From positions 87,291,570 to 87,355,569 of the forward strand of contig OV050030.1 in the NCBI GenBank assembly GCA_920105625.2: a DNA stretch of 64,000 bases, read 5' to 3'. The notes under the pieces are model-generated. The model ran no database searches, was not told where the DNA came from, and was given only the letters and a program-made list of their open reading frames with translations. Positions within the stretch are counted from its first letter, which is position 1; the number at the start of each line of letters is the position of its first letter. Below are positions 10,189-20,108 of the stretch, piece by piece. Source of the DNA: Clusia tigrina. Its lineage: Eukaryota > Arthropoda > Insecta > Diptera > Clusiidae. The translations under genes and the position numbers were made by a program.

Positions 10189-11029
10189 TCAATGCGGATG
10201 TGAGTTAAATTGCGCTAATTTTGCTGCAACATGTGCTATGTCTGGTCTCGACACTATCGCTAAATAGGTAAGGCTTCCGATGAGCGACTGATATTGTAAA
10301 ATGTCACATCCGGAACATTTCGTAGGGTCAGTGCATTTCTCTAATACTGTGCCACTGGCGAAAGGGGTAGACGCGCCTTTACAATCTTGCATATTCCATT
10401 TTGTCAAAAGTTGTGTTGTGTACCGGTGTTGATGAATTATCATTTCACCTCTTCGTCCTTGCCTCTCAATCTCCATGGCTAAATAATAGTTAATAGGACC
10501 TTTATTCACTACTTTGATTTTTTCTTCCAGCTTTGTGATTATTTTTTTTATCATTTCATCTGTTGTGCAAGCTAATATAATATCATCGACGTACACACAC
10601 ATGATGTTAATCTGTTCATCGGTCTTCAAAATGTAAATACAATTGTCTGACTTGCTTCGATGGAAACCAATGTTGCAAAGTATTTCATTTAATTTATCAT
10701 TAAAATTTCTGCCGGCTTGTTTTAGTCCATAGAAGGCTTTGTTTAATTTGCATACGTGATTTTGTTTATCTTTGTCCACGAATCCCTCCGGTTGGCGCAT
10801 ATACACTTCTTCTTTAAGATTTCTATTTAAATATGCTGCAATCCCATCGATATGATACACCAAAAGCTCATACTTCACCGCTATTGACAATATCATCCTA
10901 ATCGACGTATGTCTTACGACAGGCGCATAAGTATCTACGTAGTCCACTCCTGCCCGCTGTGTACACCCTTGCGCCACCTATCTGTCCTTGTTTTGCTACC
11001 ATTCCATCTAGATTATATTTTGTATTGAA
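10189..11029 (-). pseudogene. copia reverse transcriptase
   Basis: A 262-codon open stretch (10977-10189) starting at AQGCTQRAGVDYVDTYAPVV and containing EEVYMRQPEGFVD, LNKAFYGLKQAGRNF (canonical LYGLKQxxRxW, here with Asn-Phe), the catalytic box CVYVDDIILAC, and YLAIVSRPDIAH. The reading is broken just upstream at about 10980-11030, where the integrase C-terminal frame ends, and downstream at 10189. It retains the YVDD aspartates, so loss of function comes from the frame breaks rather than from the active site. Confidence 0.9.
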
Positions 11030-11829
11030 CACCCATCTCGATCCGACAATGTTTTTATATTTGGAGGTTCAACCAACACCCAGGTTCCACTTTCTATTAA
11101 TGAGTCAAATTCTGTTTCCATAGCGTTTTTCCACTCCGCTGCGTTGTTAGAACAAAGTGCTGCTGTCACCGTACCAGGGTTTTCCAAAAACGCATTTAAC
11201 ACTTCATTACTTCCGTTCGGTTTATTCGCTCTATTCCAGACACCTGCTGTCCGCGTGAGTCTAGCTCCACCTGTGTTGTATCCACTTTCCGCTTTCTGAA
11301 CTTCTGGTCCGCTGTCCTCACTTGCGCTTTCGAATACTTCGATCTCATTTTCCGAATTTGCAATGGTCTTCTCTTCTCTATTATCGTCCGGCCTTTCTTC
11401 TATTTTGTTCTCTATTGAGCCCGTGTCTATAATAGAAAATTGCCCTTCAGGCTCTGTTTTTTCGTTTTCACCTTTTCCTTTATTGAATTCATTTTTTAGG
11501 AATACCACATATCGAGCTAGAGTGATTTTTCTATTTTCACTGTTGTAAAATCTATATGCTTTAGATGTATTAGAGTAACCCACAAAGTATGGCACAACTC
11601 TTCTGGGCTCAAACTTTGACTTTCGTAATCGCTTATCAAGCACAACTGCCTTGCAACCAAAAGTTCTAAAATGTTTGATCCATGGTTTCCTATCAAACCA
11701 GCACTTGAATGGAGTTCTTTCTTTAATTACGCTGGTGATGGACCGATTTCTTATATAAACTGCTGTATTCAGGGCTTCAGCCCATACACTTTGAGGGAGA
11801 TTAGTTGAATTTATTAAACACCGTGCCAT
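11008..11829 (-). pseudogene. copia integrase C-terminal part and linker to RT
   Basis: Begins MARCLINSTNLPQSVWAEAL, the conserved copia integrase C-terminal stretch following the catalytic Glu, then RTFGCKAVVLDKRLRKSKFE and FVGYSNTSKAYRFYN (GKxxxRFxVGYxxxxKGYRxY-like). An acidic linker (about 11500-11280) follows, and then the RT start NNAAEWKNAMETEFDSLIES. The frame ends at 11008. The catalytic Glu region just upstream (11830-11940) is out of frame with both neighbours; in it the - strand reads NGVAERPN, the expected Glu-containing motif. Confidence 0.85.
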
Positions 11830-12176
11830 TTCAATTAACGTAAGATTTGGCCTTTCCGCGACCCCGTTTTGTCGAGGTGTATAAGTTACAGTAGTTTCAT
11901 GTATTATGCCACGAGACTCAAAAAAAAACCTCTAAATCTTTATTCACGTATTCCAACCGTTTGTATACCGTTGTCTGACCGAAACCGCTTGATTTTCTTT
12001 CCCGTTTGATTTTCGACCTGGTTAATGAACTTTTTGTATGAATTAAATGCATCCGATTTCTTTGCAATAAAATCTATATGCATGTATCGAGAATAGTCAT
12101 CTATAAATGTTATAAAATATTTCGCACCACCTTGTGACGCTATACGCATTGGGCCATATAAGTCGCTGTGTATCAA
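11830..12176 (-). pseudogene. copia integrase catalytic core
   Basis: The open stretch 12176-11940 reads MIHSDLYGPMRIASQGGAKY (first Asp), FITFIDDYSRYMHIDFI and KRFRSDNGIQ (second Asp). These are the DDE transferase motifs that join element DNA to the target. A poly(A)/poly(T) run near 11920-11930 shifts the frame before the catalytic Glu, which is present but out of frame. Confidence 0.85.
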
Positions 12177-12194
12177 ATTTAAAATGCCCGCACT

Positions 12195-12900
12195 CTATAC
12201 TTCTGAATAGCTTTTAAACGACTTTCGATGTATTTTCTCGATTGCACACGTTTCACATTTAAAACCGTCTGGCATACTCTTGACATTAATCGTCAGGCCA
12301 AGTACCATATTTTTACGAGACATTTGTATTATAGAATTATTATTGAGATGACCGAATCTTTGATGCCAACGCTCTATTTCACTAGACTTAGCTGTCATTG
12401 CATACTCGCATTTTTTAAAGTTTATGTTAAACACGCCGTTTTCCAAACCCGCGACACACACTAGTTGGTTATCTTTAGTTTTCACTTCTGCCCTGTCTTT
12501 GGAAAAATTTACCTTATTTTCATTTTCAATTATTTTACTAACCGATAAGATGTTTGTATAGAAACTTGGTACATACAACATGTTACTTAACACAATTTTC
12601 ATATTTTTATTTTTAACATTAATTGTGCCAATACCTTCTGCCTTTACTGTTTCACTTGATGCAAAAACAATATTTTTTTCATATGGCTTAAGCGCAGAAA
12701 AGCTGTTTTTTTCAATACACATGTGTGATGAAGCGCCTCTTTCTAATATCCAGCCGGTGTCATTCGGATTATTCACGCAGCTGAGGGCCATCGTTGTTTC
12801 CTTTCTATGCGTTCCGCACTGAGAACGTATGTGACCCCTTCTTCCACACGCGTAACACTTTACGTTGTTATTTTGTTTTCCGCTATTCTGCGCACTTCGA
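12195..12900 (-). pseudogene. copia zinc knuckle, protease and GAG-pre-integrase
   Basis: On the - strand 12857-12816 encodes CYACGRRGHIRSQC, an intact CCHC knuckle. Then comes the protease motif GWILERGASSHMC: the copia family norm is a D-S-G-A active site, so the catalytic Asp is replaced by Glu and the Ser by Arg. From about 12420 the GAG-pre-integrase region reads RWHQRFGHLNNNSI and CETCAIEKIHRKSF (zinc-binding HHCC). The frame stops at 12195 in the junction with the integrase core. The altered protease would probably not process the polyprotein. Confidence 0.85.
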
Positions 12901-12940
12901 TTGCGGTACTGTTGTTGTTGTTGTTGTGAATAATTGGTTG

Positions 12941-13552
12941 TTATTCGCTTTTTTCGTTATTTCGGTGATTAAATGCAAAAACCTTTTCGCAACTGATGTC
13001 GACCTTGTGACCTCTACGATGTTCTTCTTCCAATAATTTTGCCTTTAAAGATTCAAGTGACGACAAATTGTCTCTACTTTCAATTGCAATTACAAAGTTT
13101 TCCATAGCTGGCGGCAAACTGCATAATAGTAATATTATTATTAAATCATTTTCAATTTTTACACCAATTTCAGCCAGACTTTCGACAAACGAACAAAACT
13201 CATTAATTTGCGGTGCAAATTTTTCGCTGCTTGAAAACTCGAATATGACCAAGCTTTTAAAGAGGTTTCCCTTTCTTGCGGGTCCCCTTGCATTATATAG
13301 GCTTTCAAGTGTATCCCACGCTGCCCTTGCCATTAAACATCCTTTAATGTTTACCAATTCAGATGTTTTTACACAGAGAGTCATGGTTGCCAGCGCTTTC
13401 TGGTCGCAAATTTTCCAGGCCTCCTTCACTTCATTCGGAACCTCTTCCGCAATTACTTTCCATAAGTCCATCGTTATTAGTAAACTATTCATCTGGAGTG
13501 ACCATGATGAATAATTATCACCACTTAATTTGTCGATTGACTCTAAATTCAT
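12941..13552 (-). CDS. copia Gag, capsid part
   Basis: About 200 codons open on the - strand. I place the start at the second Met (13552, MNLESIDKLSGDNYSSW), because the codons before it are an oligo(A) leader. The SGDNYSSW/LxTMDLWKVI pattern and the later AWDTLESLYN and LLCSLPPAMENFV pieces are typical of copia-group Gag (UBN2-like capsid), which packages element RNA in particles. The reading stops at 12941, before the zinc knuckle at 12857, which lies in another frame, so Gag is detached from its nucleocapsid. The gypsy B LTR begins only 21 bp upstream of the start codon. Confidence 0.8.
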   Translation of the reverse strand: MNLESIDKLSGDNYSSWSLQMNSLLITMDLWKVIAEEVPNEVKEAWKICDQKALATMTLCVKTSELVNIKGCLMARAAWDTLESLYNARGPARKGNLFKSLVIFEFSSSEKFAPQINEFCSFVESLAEIGVKIENDLIIILLLCSLPPAMENFVIAIESRDNLSSLESLKAKLLEEEHRRGHKVDISCEKVFAFNHRNNEKSE

Positions 13553-13569
13553 ATTAATTTTTTTTTTCA

Positions 13570-13573
13570 ATCC
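13570..13573. repeat. 4-bp duplication ATCC, left copy
   Basis: ATCC directly precedes the LTR start TGTTGTGAG at 13574. The same four bases follow the LTR that ends at 63742. Removing everything between restores a continuous copia leader. Confidence 0.7.
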
Positions 13574-14087
13574 TGTTGTGAGTTAGAACCAAGCTACCTA
13601 CCAGTAGTTGACTCACAGCATCGACTCCTAATAGATGCCACACTCTGTGGGATTAGCATGTGCTAAAAATTATTTAAGAATAGAACATACTTTTAGGGTC
13701 CAAGTATTTTAAGCTAAACTGGTTTTGTAATGTTATTTTGTAAACTTTTAGGGTATTACAGTTCCGCAGTCGAGTCGACGAGGGCAGCGTAATGCACCGT
13801 CACCACTTTTACTTGCAGTAGGTCAGTGGGCTTGAGCCACTGACCCCAAATAACAATTGCGTAACTGGAACACCAGAAAGGTCAGTTTTTGTATTGTAAT
13901 TGTAAATTGTAAATAGTATATAAGAACTAGTATTTTAAGAATAAACTCTCTTGTGATTTTTTATCTTGAAACCGGAAAGTGTCTGTGTGTTCTCATTTAG
14001 AGCTAGTGGTTTTAAAGTTTTTAACTACGCGACCAGCGAACCGCGACAGGACGTCTCTCGACGACAAGCAAGGACACCACCCCAACA
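13574..14087 (+). repeat. gypsy B 5' LTR
   Basis: A 514-bp LTR starting TGTTGTGAGTTAG and ending CCCCAACA. It carries a TATA-like element and an AATAAA signal. It pairs with 63236-63742, sharing variants such as cgactcctaatagatgcc where the internal LTR A has cgacccccaacagatgcc. Confidence 0.85.
13914..13945 (+). promoter_or_regulatory. LTR TATA-like box and polyadenylation signal
   Basis: agtatataagaac at 13914-13926 is a TATA-like element. aataaa at 13940-13945 follows within 20 bp, as in compact fly LTRs where U3 promoter and R poly(A) signal overlap. The same pair is present in LTR A (about 23565-23600) and in the 3' LTR of gypsy B (about 63580-63607). Confidence 0.5.
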
Positions 14088-14090
14088 TTT

Positions 14091-14108
14091 TGGCGCAGCC
14101 GGTCTAAA
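14091..14108 (+). promoter_or_regulatory. gypsy B primer-binding site, tRNA-Ser type
   Basis: Three bases after the LTR, tggcgcagccggtctaaa resembles the tRNA-Ser primer site (TGGCGCAGTCGGT) of 17.6/297-group elements, with one difference in the first 13 bases. It primes minus-strand synthesis. Confidence 0.6.
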
Positions 14109-14948
14109 GGACCTATTGGAGGAATCCCAGGGCGAGGAACCTGAAGCAGGGAAGTATCCTGCAACGAAAGACAAAGGACCCAAAAAGGACAGAGGACCCT
14201 AAGAGAAATATGTCTTCGAATAAAACGGTGAGTAGAGTGTATAATAGCGTAATCTAAGCAACAAACAGGCGCGTTTGCGCTGTTGCACGCAGCTTGGAAT
14301 GGCAACCATAAACTGTCAGTATGATCGGACGGTCTATGTATGTTCATCCTAGCTGTGAGGATTTTGTTTGTAGGGGTTTTGTGTTTGTTTGTCGTTAGGG
14401 ATATATTTGGATACACATTTTTTCACTTTATTACACAATTAAATACCATGAGATTAGGGTATTAGGAAGAATATAAATATTTTTATTACGTTGCGCATAC
14501 GTTACGGGATTATTTTTGAATATGGATTCGAGTTTCCGGGAATGAATCAAGACACTTTTACCTGTAAATCGATTTTCGGGTTTTGCGAACATGCAGCCTT
14601 TTCTATGTATTTTTGGGATAGTAAAGATGTTTAGGGAGTATCTATGAGGAAGTCAAGGACCAATTTGAATTGATGGAAGGAGGTAATTGACGCCGGTGGG
14701 CAGCGGATACAGAACTTGTGATAAAAAAGTAATAAAGCAGAAAATATATATAAAGATAGAATTTACAGTGGAATGCTGTTAAATAAATTTGTTATGATCA
14801 AATCATTAGATTAAGAAGTCGGATAATGTTGGTATTTTTATTTTGAAACCAGCATGAAAATAAAATTTTGTATGAGTTGAAGTGTATTTTTTTTGTAGAA
14901 ATATGTATTGTAGCAAAAACTGTGTAGTCATAATGAGATTATGGTTTT
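14109..14948 (+). other. gypsy B untranslated leader
   Basis: About 840 bp with no convincing long reading. A short ATG (14210) starts MSSNKT and meets a strong splice-donor-like sequence, acggtgagta (14226-14235). A pyrimidine-rich tract ending tttttttgtag is present at 14888-14897. This could be a leader intron, but no RNA evidence is available. Confidence 0.4.
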
Positions 14949-16325
14949 ATGAATTGGCATTCGAAGCAATTGTCAAATAAAGTTAACGAATCATTAAAGG
15001 AGCCAGAAGCAGTAACGGTACAGCAAAGCTCCAATACTGTAGACAGCTTTTCGCCTGCGCGAGCGAGCGTGCGAATACTAATTAGTTTGAGTCCGTCATT
15101 GGTCAAATACCTCTCAGATTCGGGAGCAGAGAATCTGGAAACCCCCACAGAGATTAACGCTAACGTTTTATCAGAATTTAAGCAATCACGTAGGAGTAAA
15201 ATGGGCATTCTGGAAGTAGCTCATGCGGTGGAGAAGCTGGTGCCCATGTTCTCAGGAGTCGAGTTGTATGATCTGAGGAGTGAGATACGGCGCTTCAAAG
15301 AAGGTTGTGAGTTAGCGCAACAGAGTCTTCCGGAAGCAGAAGGGGAACACTTAATAAAGTGTATTAGGCAAAGAACAACAGGTGATGCGTTTGATTTACT
15401 AGCGCTTAGCTCGGTTAGCACCCTACCGGAGTTATGCGCACTTTTAGATCGGACATATTTAAAACAAAAGTCGTACGACTGTCTTGTACGGGAAATACAG
15501 GAATCAACTCAGAAACCATTAGAGGAATTGAGAGCCTGGGGACGAAGGCTCCAGTCTCTGGGGAACGCTGCTGATACAGAAGCCAACAGGCAGTTTCCAG
15601 GAAATCTTGCAGCATACAAGGTTCAAGTAGAACGAGCTATGATTTCTGTGTTTAAGGCTGGTCTGAAAAATAGGGACTTGGCTAATTATACTCTTAATCT
15701 CACGCAGAGGAGTATGGCAGAGCTAGTGGAAGCGGTTTCTTCCGCGGAAGCAGCAATACAGCAACGAACAACAATAGGTGGAATCTGCTGGATTGATGCG
15801 CCTACAGAGGTAGGACCGGTACAGCAGCGGAATCCAAGTGGAGTCGGCAGATTGATGGGCCAGGTTACGCAACAAAGAGACCAAGGATTCTTAGTCGAGA
15901 GATTCCAGCCTCGGAAACCTATTTGCTCATTCTGCATTACACGCAAAAATACGCCCTATTGTATGGAGTGCCAAACATATGGTCATGAGGCAAGTAGACA
16001 GTGCCAAGTAGACACTGAATGGAATCAGAGTAGAGGGCAGCCAGCGACGAGGCGTCCGGATCCACCCTTAAGGGACAGCAGGGGTAGAAGTCCACGAGTT
16101 AATTCAACGGAAGGAATTACCCAAGGAAGGAATCCTTTCAACTCTGGGAGTGATCAGCAGCGACCAAATTGGAATTCTAGAAGTGAACAAAGGATAGGCA
16201 GCACCCAACAGGTGTTGAAGTGCTTCTCATGTGGACGGATGGGACATCGGGCAGCGGAATACAGGGCTAGGCAGTTCCAACAAAGGGACCAGGGAAACTT
16301 CCAGCGGCCCAGTCGGGGCCAGTAG
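14949..16325 (+). CDS. gypsy B Gag
   Basis: A 458-codon open reading with a start at MNWHSKQLSNK; upstream codons are open but lie in the leader. Residues about 95-280 form the capsid region, with MFSGVELYDLRSEIRRFKEG and TTGDAFDLLALSSVSTLPEL. The C-terminal third is rich in Arg, Gln and Asn (nucleocapsid) with a cysteine cluster CSFCITRKNTPYCMEC followed by QTYGHEASRQC, and a knuckle CFSCGRMGHRAAEYRAR in which the last Cys is Tyr. The length fits Ty3/gypsy Gag. It is the longest intact reading of gypsy B; the changed knuckle and the defective pol suggest it is not part of an active element. Confidence 0.8.
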   Translation: MNWHSKQLSNKVNESLKEPEAVTVQQSSNTVDSFSPARASVRILISLSPSLVKYLSDSGAENLETPTEINANVLSEFKQSRRSKMGILEVAHAVEKLVPMFSGVELYDLRSEIRRFKEGCELAQQSLPEAEGEHLIKCIRQRTTGDAFDLLALSSVSTLPELCALLDRTYLKQKSYDCLVREIQESTQKPLEELRAWGRRLQSLGNAADTEANRQFPGNLAAYKVQVERAMISVFKAGLKNRDLANYTLNLTQRSMAELVEAVSSAEAAIQQRTTIGGICWIDAPTEVGPVQQRNPSGVGRLMGQVTQQRDQGFLVERFQPRKPICSFCITRKNTPYCMECQTYGHEASRQCQVDTEWNQSRGQPATRRPDPPLRDSRGRSPRVNSTEGITQGRNPFNSGSDQQRPNWNSRSEQRIGSTQQVLKCFSCGRMGHRAAEYRARQFQQRDQGNFQRPSRGQ

Positions 16326-16671
16326 ACTGGAAAGCCAAAAGAAAGGAAGTAACCGTTAGGCCGGAGATACGTGTGACTGGTAATGTAGAAATCACAGTCC
16401 AGGAAAAGGAGGAGCAAGAGGCTCTCCAATACCACGTATCGAGTAACATAAGAACAATTGTTCAAGATACGGAGAAGCAAGAGTCTCTCCGGGGAAAATT
16501 TTTTGATTGCGTATTGATTTGGGTAACGGTGATAATTCTAGTACTTAGATTAAGTTTTAATAAGGTTAGAGAGTATAGGCCAATCGCCGCGTAAGTGGTA
16601 CGAGGATGTATAATTAAGATATTCATGGTAATTTTGAGGGAGTATAGGATTGTAAGGGATAACTGCGGTGC

Positions 16672-17802
16672 ATGGAGGAGAAATTGGACGGAAGTAGATA
16701 CGCGTCCATTTTGGAATCAAAAGGGCGTTGTTTCGTTGTGAGCACGATAGGAGATGCTTTTATCGATATACCCTGTAAGGAGGCAGCTAGAGGAAAGCTA
16801 GTGCTTTTGGTAGACTCAGGGGCGAACACCAGCCTCGTAAAATCTAGTGTTTTACGGAAAGGACTAGTTGTTATTCCAAAGGATGTAAGAACGCTTAATG
16901 GAGCGTTCGGAGGATGCATCAGGACACTGGGGTCGCTCAGAATAGGGCACAGTGAAGTTAAAGGCATGAGTTTTAGAGTGCACACAGTGGAATTGGATCG
17001 GGAAGGTATCCCGGCCGATGGGATAATTGGCCGCGATAATCTCTGGGGCCGCACCATACTGGATGCGCTAGAAAAACAGTTATCATTTTATGATGATAAT
17101 AATAATCTTCCTTTAAAGTCATGGCAGGAAGGAACCGTGAATAGGGTTAAGAATAGTATGGAAGTAGTAAACGCAAGGTCAACTGGAGTAGTTACTATGC
17201 GTGTAAACACGAAACTGAGGACTTTTGTTTTGCACAAGCAGCAGTTAGCGGACGGTGTATATATGGGAGAAACAATAACGCACGTTGACAAGGGTAAGGT
17301 GTACGCTTGCATACTCAATGCATCAGAAAAGGACTACCTGATGGATGAGGATTTTAGGCCTAAGTTCACTAGCTATGATAATTTTAAGGAACCGAATTAT
17401 AGATCGGTTAATCAGATTAAGCAGGTAGATATAAGAAAAAGAATGGAGAGAGTGCTAGAATCATTGAAGTTAGACAAAAGCGTAAATTTAGAAGAAAAGG
17501 TATCGATAGAAGCCATTTGTACGTCATTCCATGACATATTTTTGCTGGAAGGGGACCAGTTGACATATACACCAGAGGTAGAGCATAAAATACCTACTAG
17601 AGTGGATCAATCACCAATTAACCAGAAACAATACAGATTGCCACAAGCTCACAAAGATGAGGTAAATAGGCAAGTGCAAGGAATGTTAAAAGATAACATA
17701 ATTTCACCGAGTATCTCGCCTTGGAACTCACCAATAATTTTGGTACCAAAGAAGGGAGGTGCTCTGGGGTCAAAAGAAGTAGGGAATGGTCGTCGATTTT
17801 AG
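16672..17802 (+). pseudogene. gypsy B Pol: protease and RT N-terminus
   Basis: The 376-codon reading contains KLVLLVDSGANTSLVKSSVL, an aspartic protease active site (DSGA), and flap/C-terminal features GIIGRDNLWG. About 170 codons later the RT begins with PTRVDQSPINQKQYRLPQAH and MLKDNIISPSISPWNSPIIL followed by VPKKGG. A frameshift in the Gly-rich stretch at about 17760-17790 ends this frame; the next frame picks up at MVVDFRKLND. The 16326-16671 interval is the normal Gag-Pol junction area and is full of stops. Confidence 0.85.
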
Positions 17803-18487
17803 GAAATTGAACGACGCCACTATCAAGCAGGTGTTCCCGATACCAAGGATAGAAGAGATTCTGGATAAATTGGGGCATAGTAGATATTTTTCTACACTTG
17901 ATTTAGCGAGTGGCTACCACCAAGTTCTGGTGGATACCCAAGATAAGCAGAAAACCGCGTTCAGCACCGGTTTTGGGCATTATGAGTTGAACAGAATGCC
18001 GTTTGGATTAACAGGAGCACCGGCTACCTTCCAACGGCTAATGAACCATGTGCTAACAGGCTTGCAAGGGTTAGATTGTTTTGTGTATCTCGATGATATT
18101 GTAATTTACGGGAAGAACTTGCAGCAGCATTCGCAACGCTTGTGCAAGGTGCTCCAGAAATTACGAGAACACAATTTGAAATTGAACACGGAGAAGTGTC
18201 AATTTTTGCGAAGAGAGGTGGTTTATTTAGGCCATCGTCGCTCAGAAGCAGGAGCACTGCCTGACCCGCAGAAGGTGGAATGCGTTAAAAATTTAGCGAT
18301 TCCGAGAAACAGAAAGGAAGTGCAAGCATTCCTAGGACTAGTGAACTATTATAGAAAGTTCGTGGAAGGACTAGCCGGAATTGCTTTGCCCATTAATAAG
18401 TTGCTACGAAAAGATGCAAAGTTCGAACGGACAGAGAGCTGTCAGCAAGCATTCGAGAGGCTAAAGGAAATAATTAGCTCGCTATAA
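17786..18487 (+). pseudogene. gypsy B Pol: reverse transcriptase palm and thumb
   Basis: A 233-codon reading with VVDFRKLNDATIKQVFPIPR, STLDLASGYHQVLVD (catalytic Asp), RMPFGLTGAPATFQRLMN, CFVYLDDIVIYG (YLDD box) and AFLGLVNYYRKFVEGLA. All RT motifs of Ty3/gypsy are present and in order. It stops at the TAA 18485-18487 in the linker before RNase H, where relatives continue without a stop. Confidence 0.9.
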
Positions 18488-18850
18488 ATTTTGGCGTACC
18501 TCGACTTTGAGCAAACCTTTTTGTTGACCACTGATGCTAGCAATGAAGCATTAGGGGCAGTATTGTCACAAGGGGAAGTCGGTAATGACCGACCAATAGC
18601 ATTCTTGAAGCGCAAATGTACGCCTGTATACAATGCTGATGACCCGAATAAAGTGCCAAAGTATCAGTTACAGCGAGCGCACGAATTGGTTAGAGAAAAC
18701 CAGGATAGCGCTAAACGAGTAGCCAGGGAAGCCTATAACAAGGTACTAAACCCAGTCGTTTTTAGCGTGGGTGATAAAGTACTCATGAAGAATCAGGCTA
18801 GGAGAAAAAAATTTTCACCTGTGTGGATAGGTCCGTATGTAGTAGCATAA
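18488..18850 (+). pseudogene. gypsy B Pol: RNase H start fused to integrase C-terminal tail
   Basis: The first 45 codons read LTTDASNEALGAVLSQGEVG followed by NDRPIAF, the start of RNase H. The reading then jumps, with no frame change, to a stretch with YQLQRAHELVRENQDSAKRV, FSVGDKVLMKNQARRKKFSP and WIGPYVVA, which belongs to the C-terminal end after integrase. The rest of RNase H and the whole integrase zinc finger and catalytic core are gone. The clean in-frame join at about 18615-18640 points to a single internal deletion. This copy cannot integrate by itself. Confidence 0.8.
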
Positions 18851-20106
18851 ATCCGCAGCCCAGTTACAATGGTTGTAACGATTAAGGGCAAGAATAAAAA
18901 ACTGCATAATAATTTGTTGAAATTATTCCATACAGGAACACACAATTAATGACATGTGTTGGCAGTGTTTTACAAGTGTAAACACAAGAATAACAACGTC
19001 AACATTTCGAAATAATAACGTAAGCAAACTGATGCCGCGTAAGTATATCAAATAGCACGGTTCTGGCCTTCAAAGTCAATGCCAGTGGAAGTGTGCCACT
19101 TAAACGCGGGCAAGTAAAATTGTCGTAATAAAAATCTGCTTATTAAGCACTATTGCCGAATGAAGACAGTAGAGAAAAATATATATTTTTTTACATATTA
19201 AATAATAATAAACGGGATCATTGCACGTAATTAAAAAATAAAATAAAATAGTAAGAAAGTCGTGGGTAAGTAATATAAAACTTAACTTCAAATATGTACA
19301 TACGGCAGTGTATGCACTGAAATTCGACGCAAAAGCGTTAACGCCAGGCAAAGGAAACGCTGGTGATATATGTATATATGTGTATAAGATAAAGCAAGAT
19401 AAAACAACCGTATATTTAAAGACAGAATAATAAGTATATAGAGTTATACGTTGGGAGATTGGGAATCTGCAGATATTTAAATACTGCAGCAGGCTATATG
19501 TAAGTATACATAGATTTTTCGGTATCACTTAGGAAATTAGCGTGTGGGGAATTGAAATGTATATATATATATTGAATTAGAACAATATATTTAGCTTACC
19601 ATAACAAATTAGGTAATAACTGTAAGATTGACAGAAAGGATGCCAACATGTTAACTGTGGCAATTAATTATAAAATGCCTTGAATGTATGTATGTATTCA
19701 TATAAGAGCAGGTTACATGTTGTAGGGAACTACACTTGTTAATGGATATATACATACCGGGCTAGTAGTAAAATTGAAGTATATAGAGTAGTATCTGCAA
19801 TGAAAAGTTCAGTCATGCAATGGAAAATTTTTTGACATAAACAGGTTTATCTGGGATATTCTTGTTTTTGACAGAGGCAAATAATATTGCTCATATCTAG
19901 TTGAATAGACTTAAAATCACTCAGTTGTTAAAGTAGAAAAATTAACAGTTAAATGAAGTAAACATGATGCCCTATATGGCTATGGAAACACATAGTCCAG
20001 TCCTCTTTTCCTCTAGGTGGCAGTAACTAATCCAATAATGTAATTGGAAAGGACGAGTGGACGTAAATTGAATGATATAGCATTCAACTATAGAATAAGC
20101 ATGTTA
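18851..20106 (+). other. gypsy 3' region, no gene recognised
   Basis: A short pol tail (NLLKLFHTGTHN, ending near 18950) is followed by AT-rich sequence without long readings and without Env features such as a signal peptide or furin site. From 19167 it has a second copy beginning at 30384, and from about 19504 the same sequence recurs in every unit of the tandem array. Confidence 0.6.
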
Positions 20107-20108
20107 TA

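Larger units (their letters stand above)
9574..13573 (-). mobile_element. copia element, internal region
   Basis: The - strand body of a Ty1/copia element with the usual order gag, protease, integrase, RT, RNase H and then the 3' LTR. Integrase preceding RT is diagnostic for Ty1/copia. The 5' leader is not adjacent: it is displaced to 63743-63848 by the gypsy B block that begins at 13574. Every domain is recognisable, but the polyprotein is broken in several places. Confidence 0.9.

Noticed and set aside
12905..12930. Stand-alone GTT microsatellite of interest
   Set aside because: It encodes the Gln run before the copia zinc knuckle and is short.
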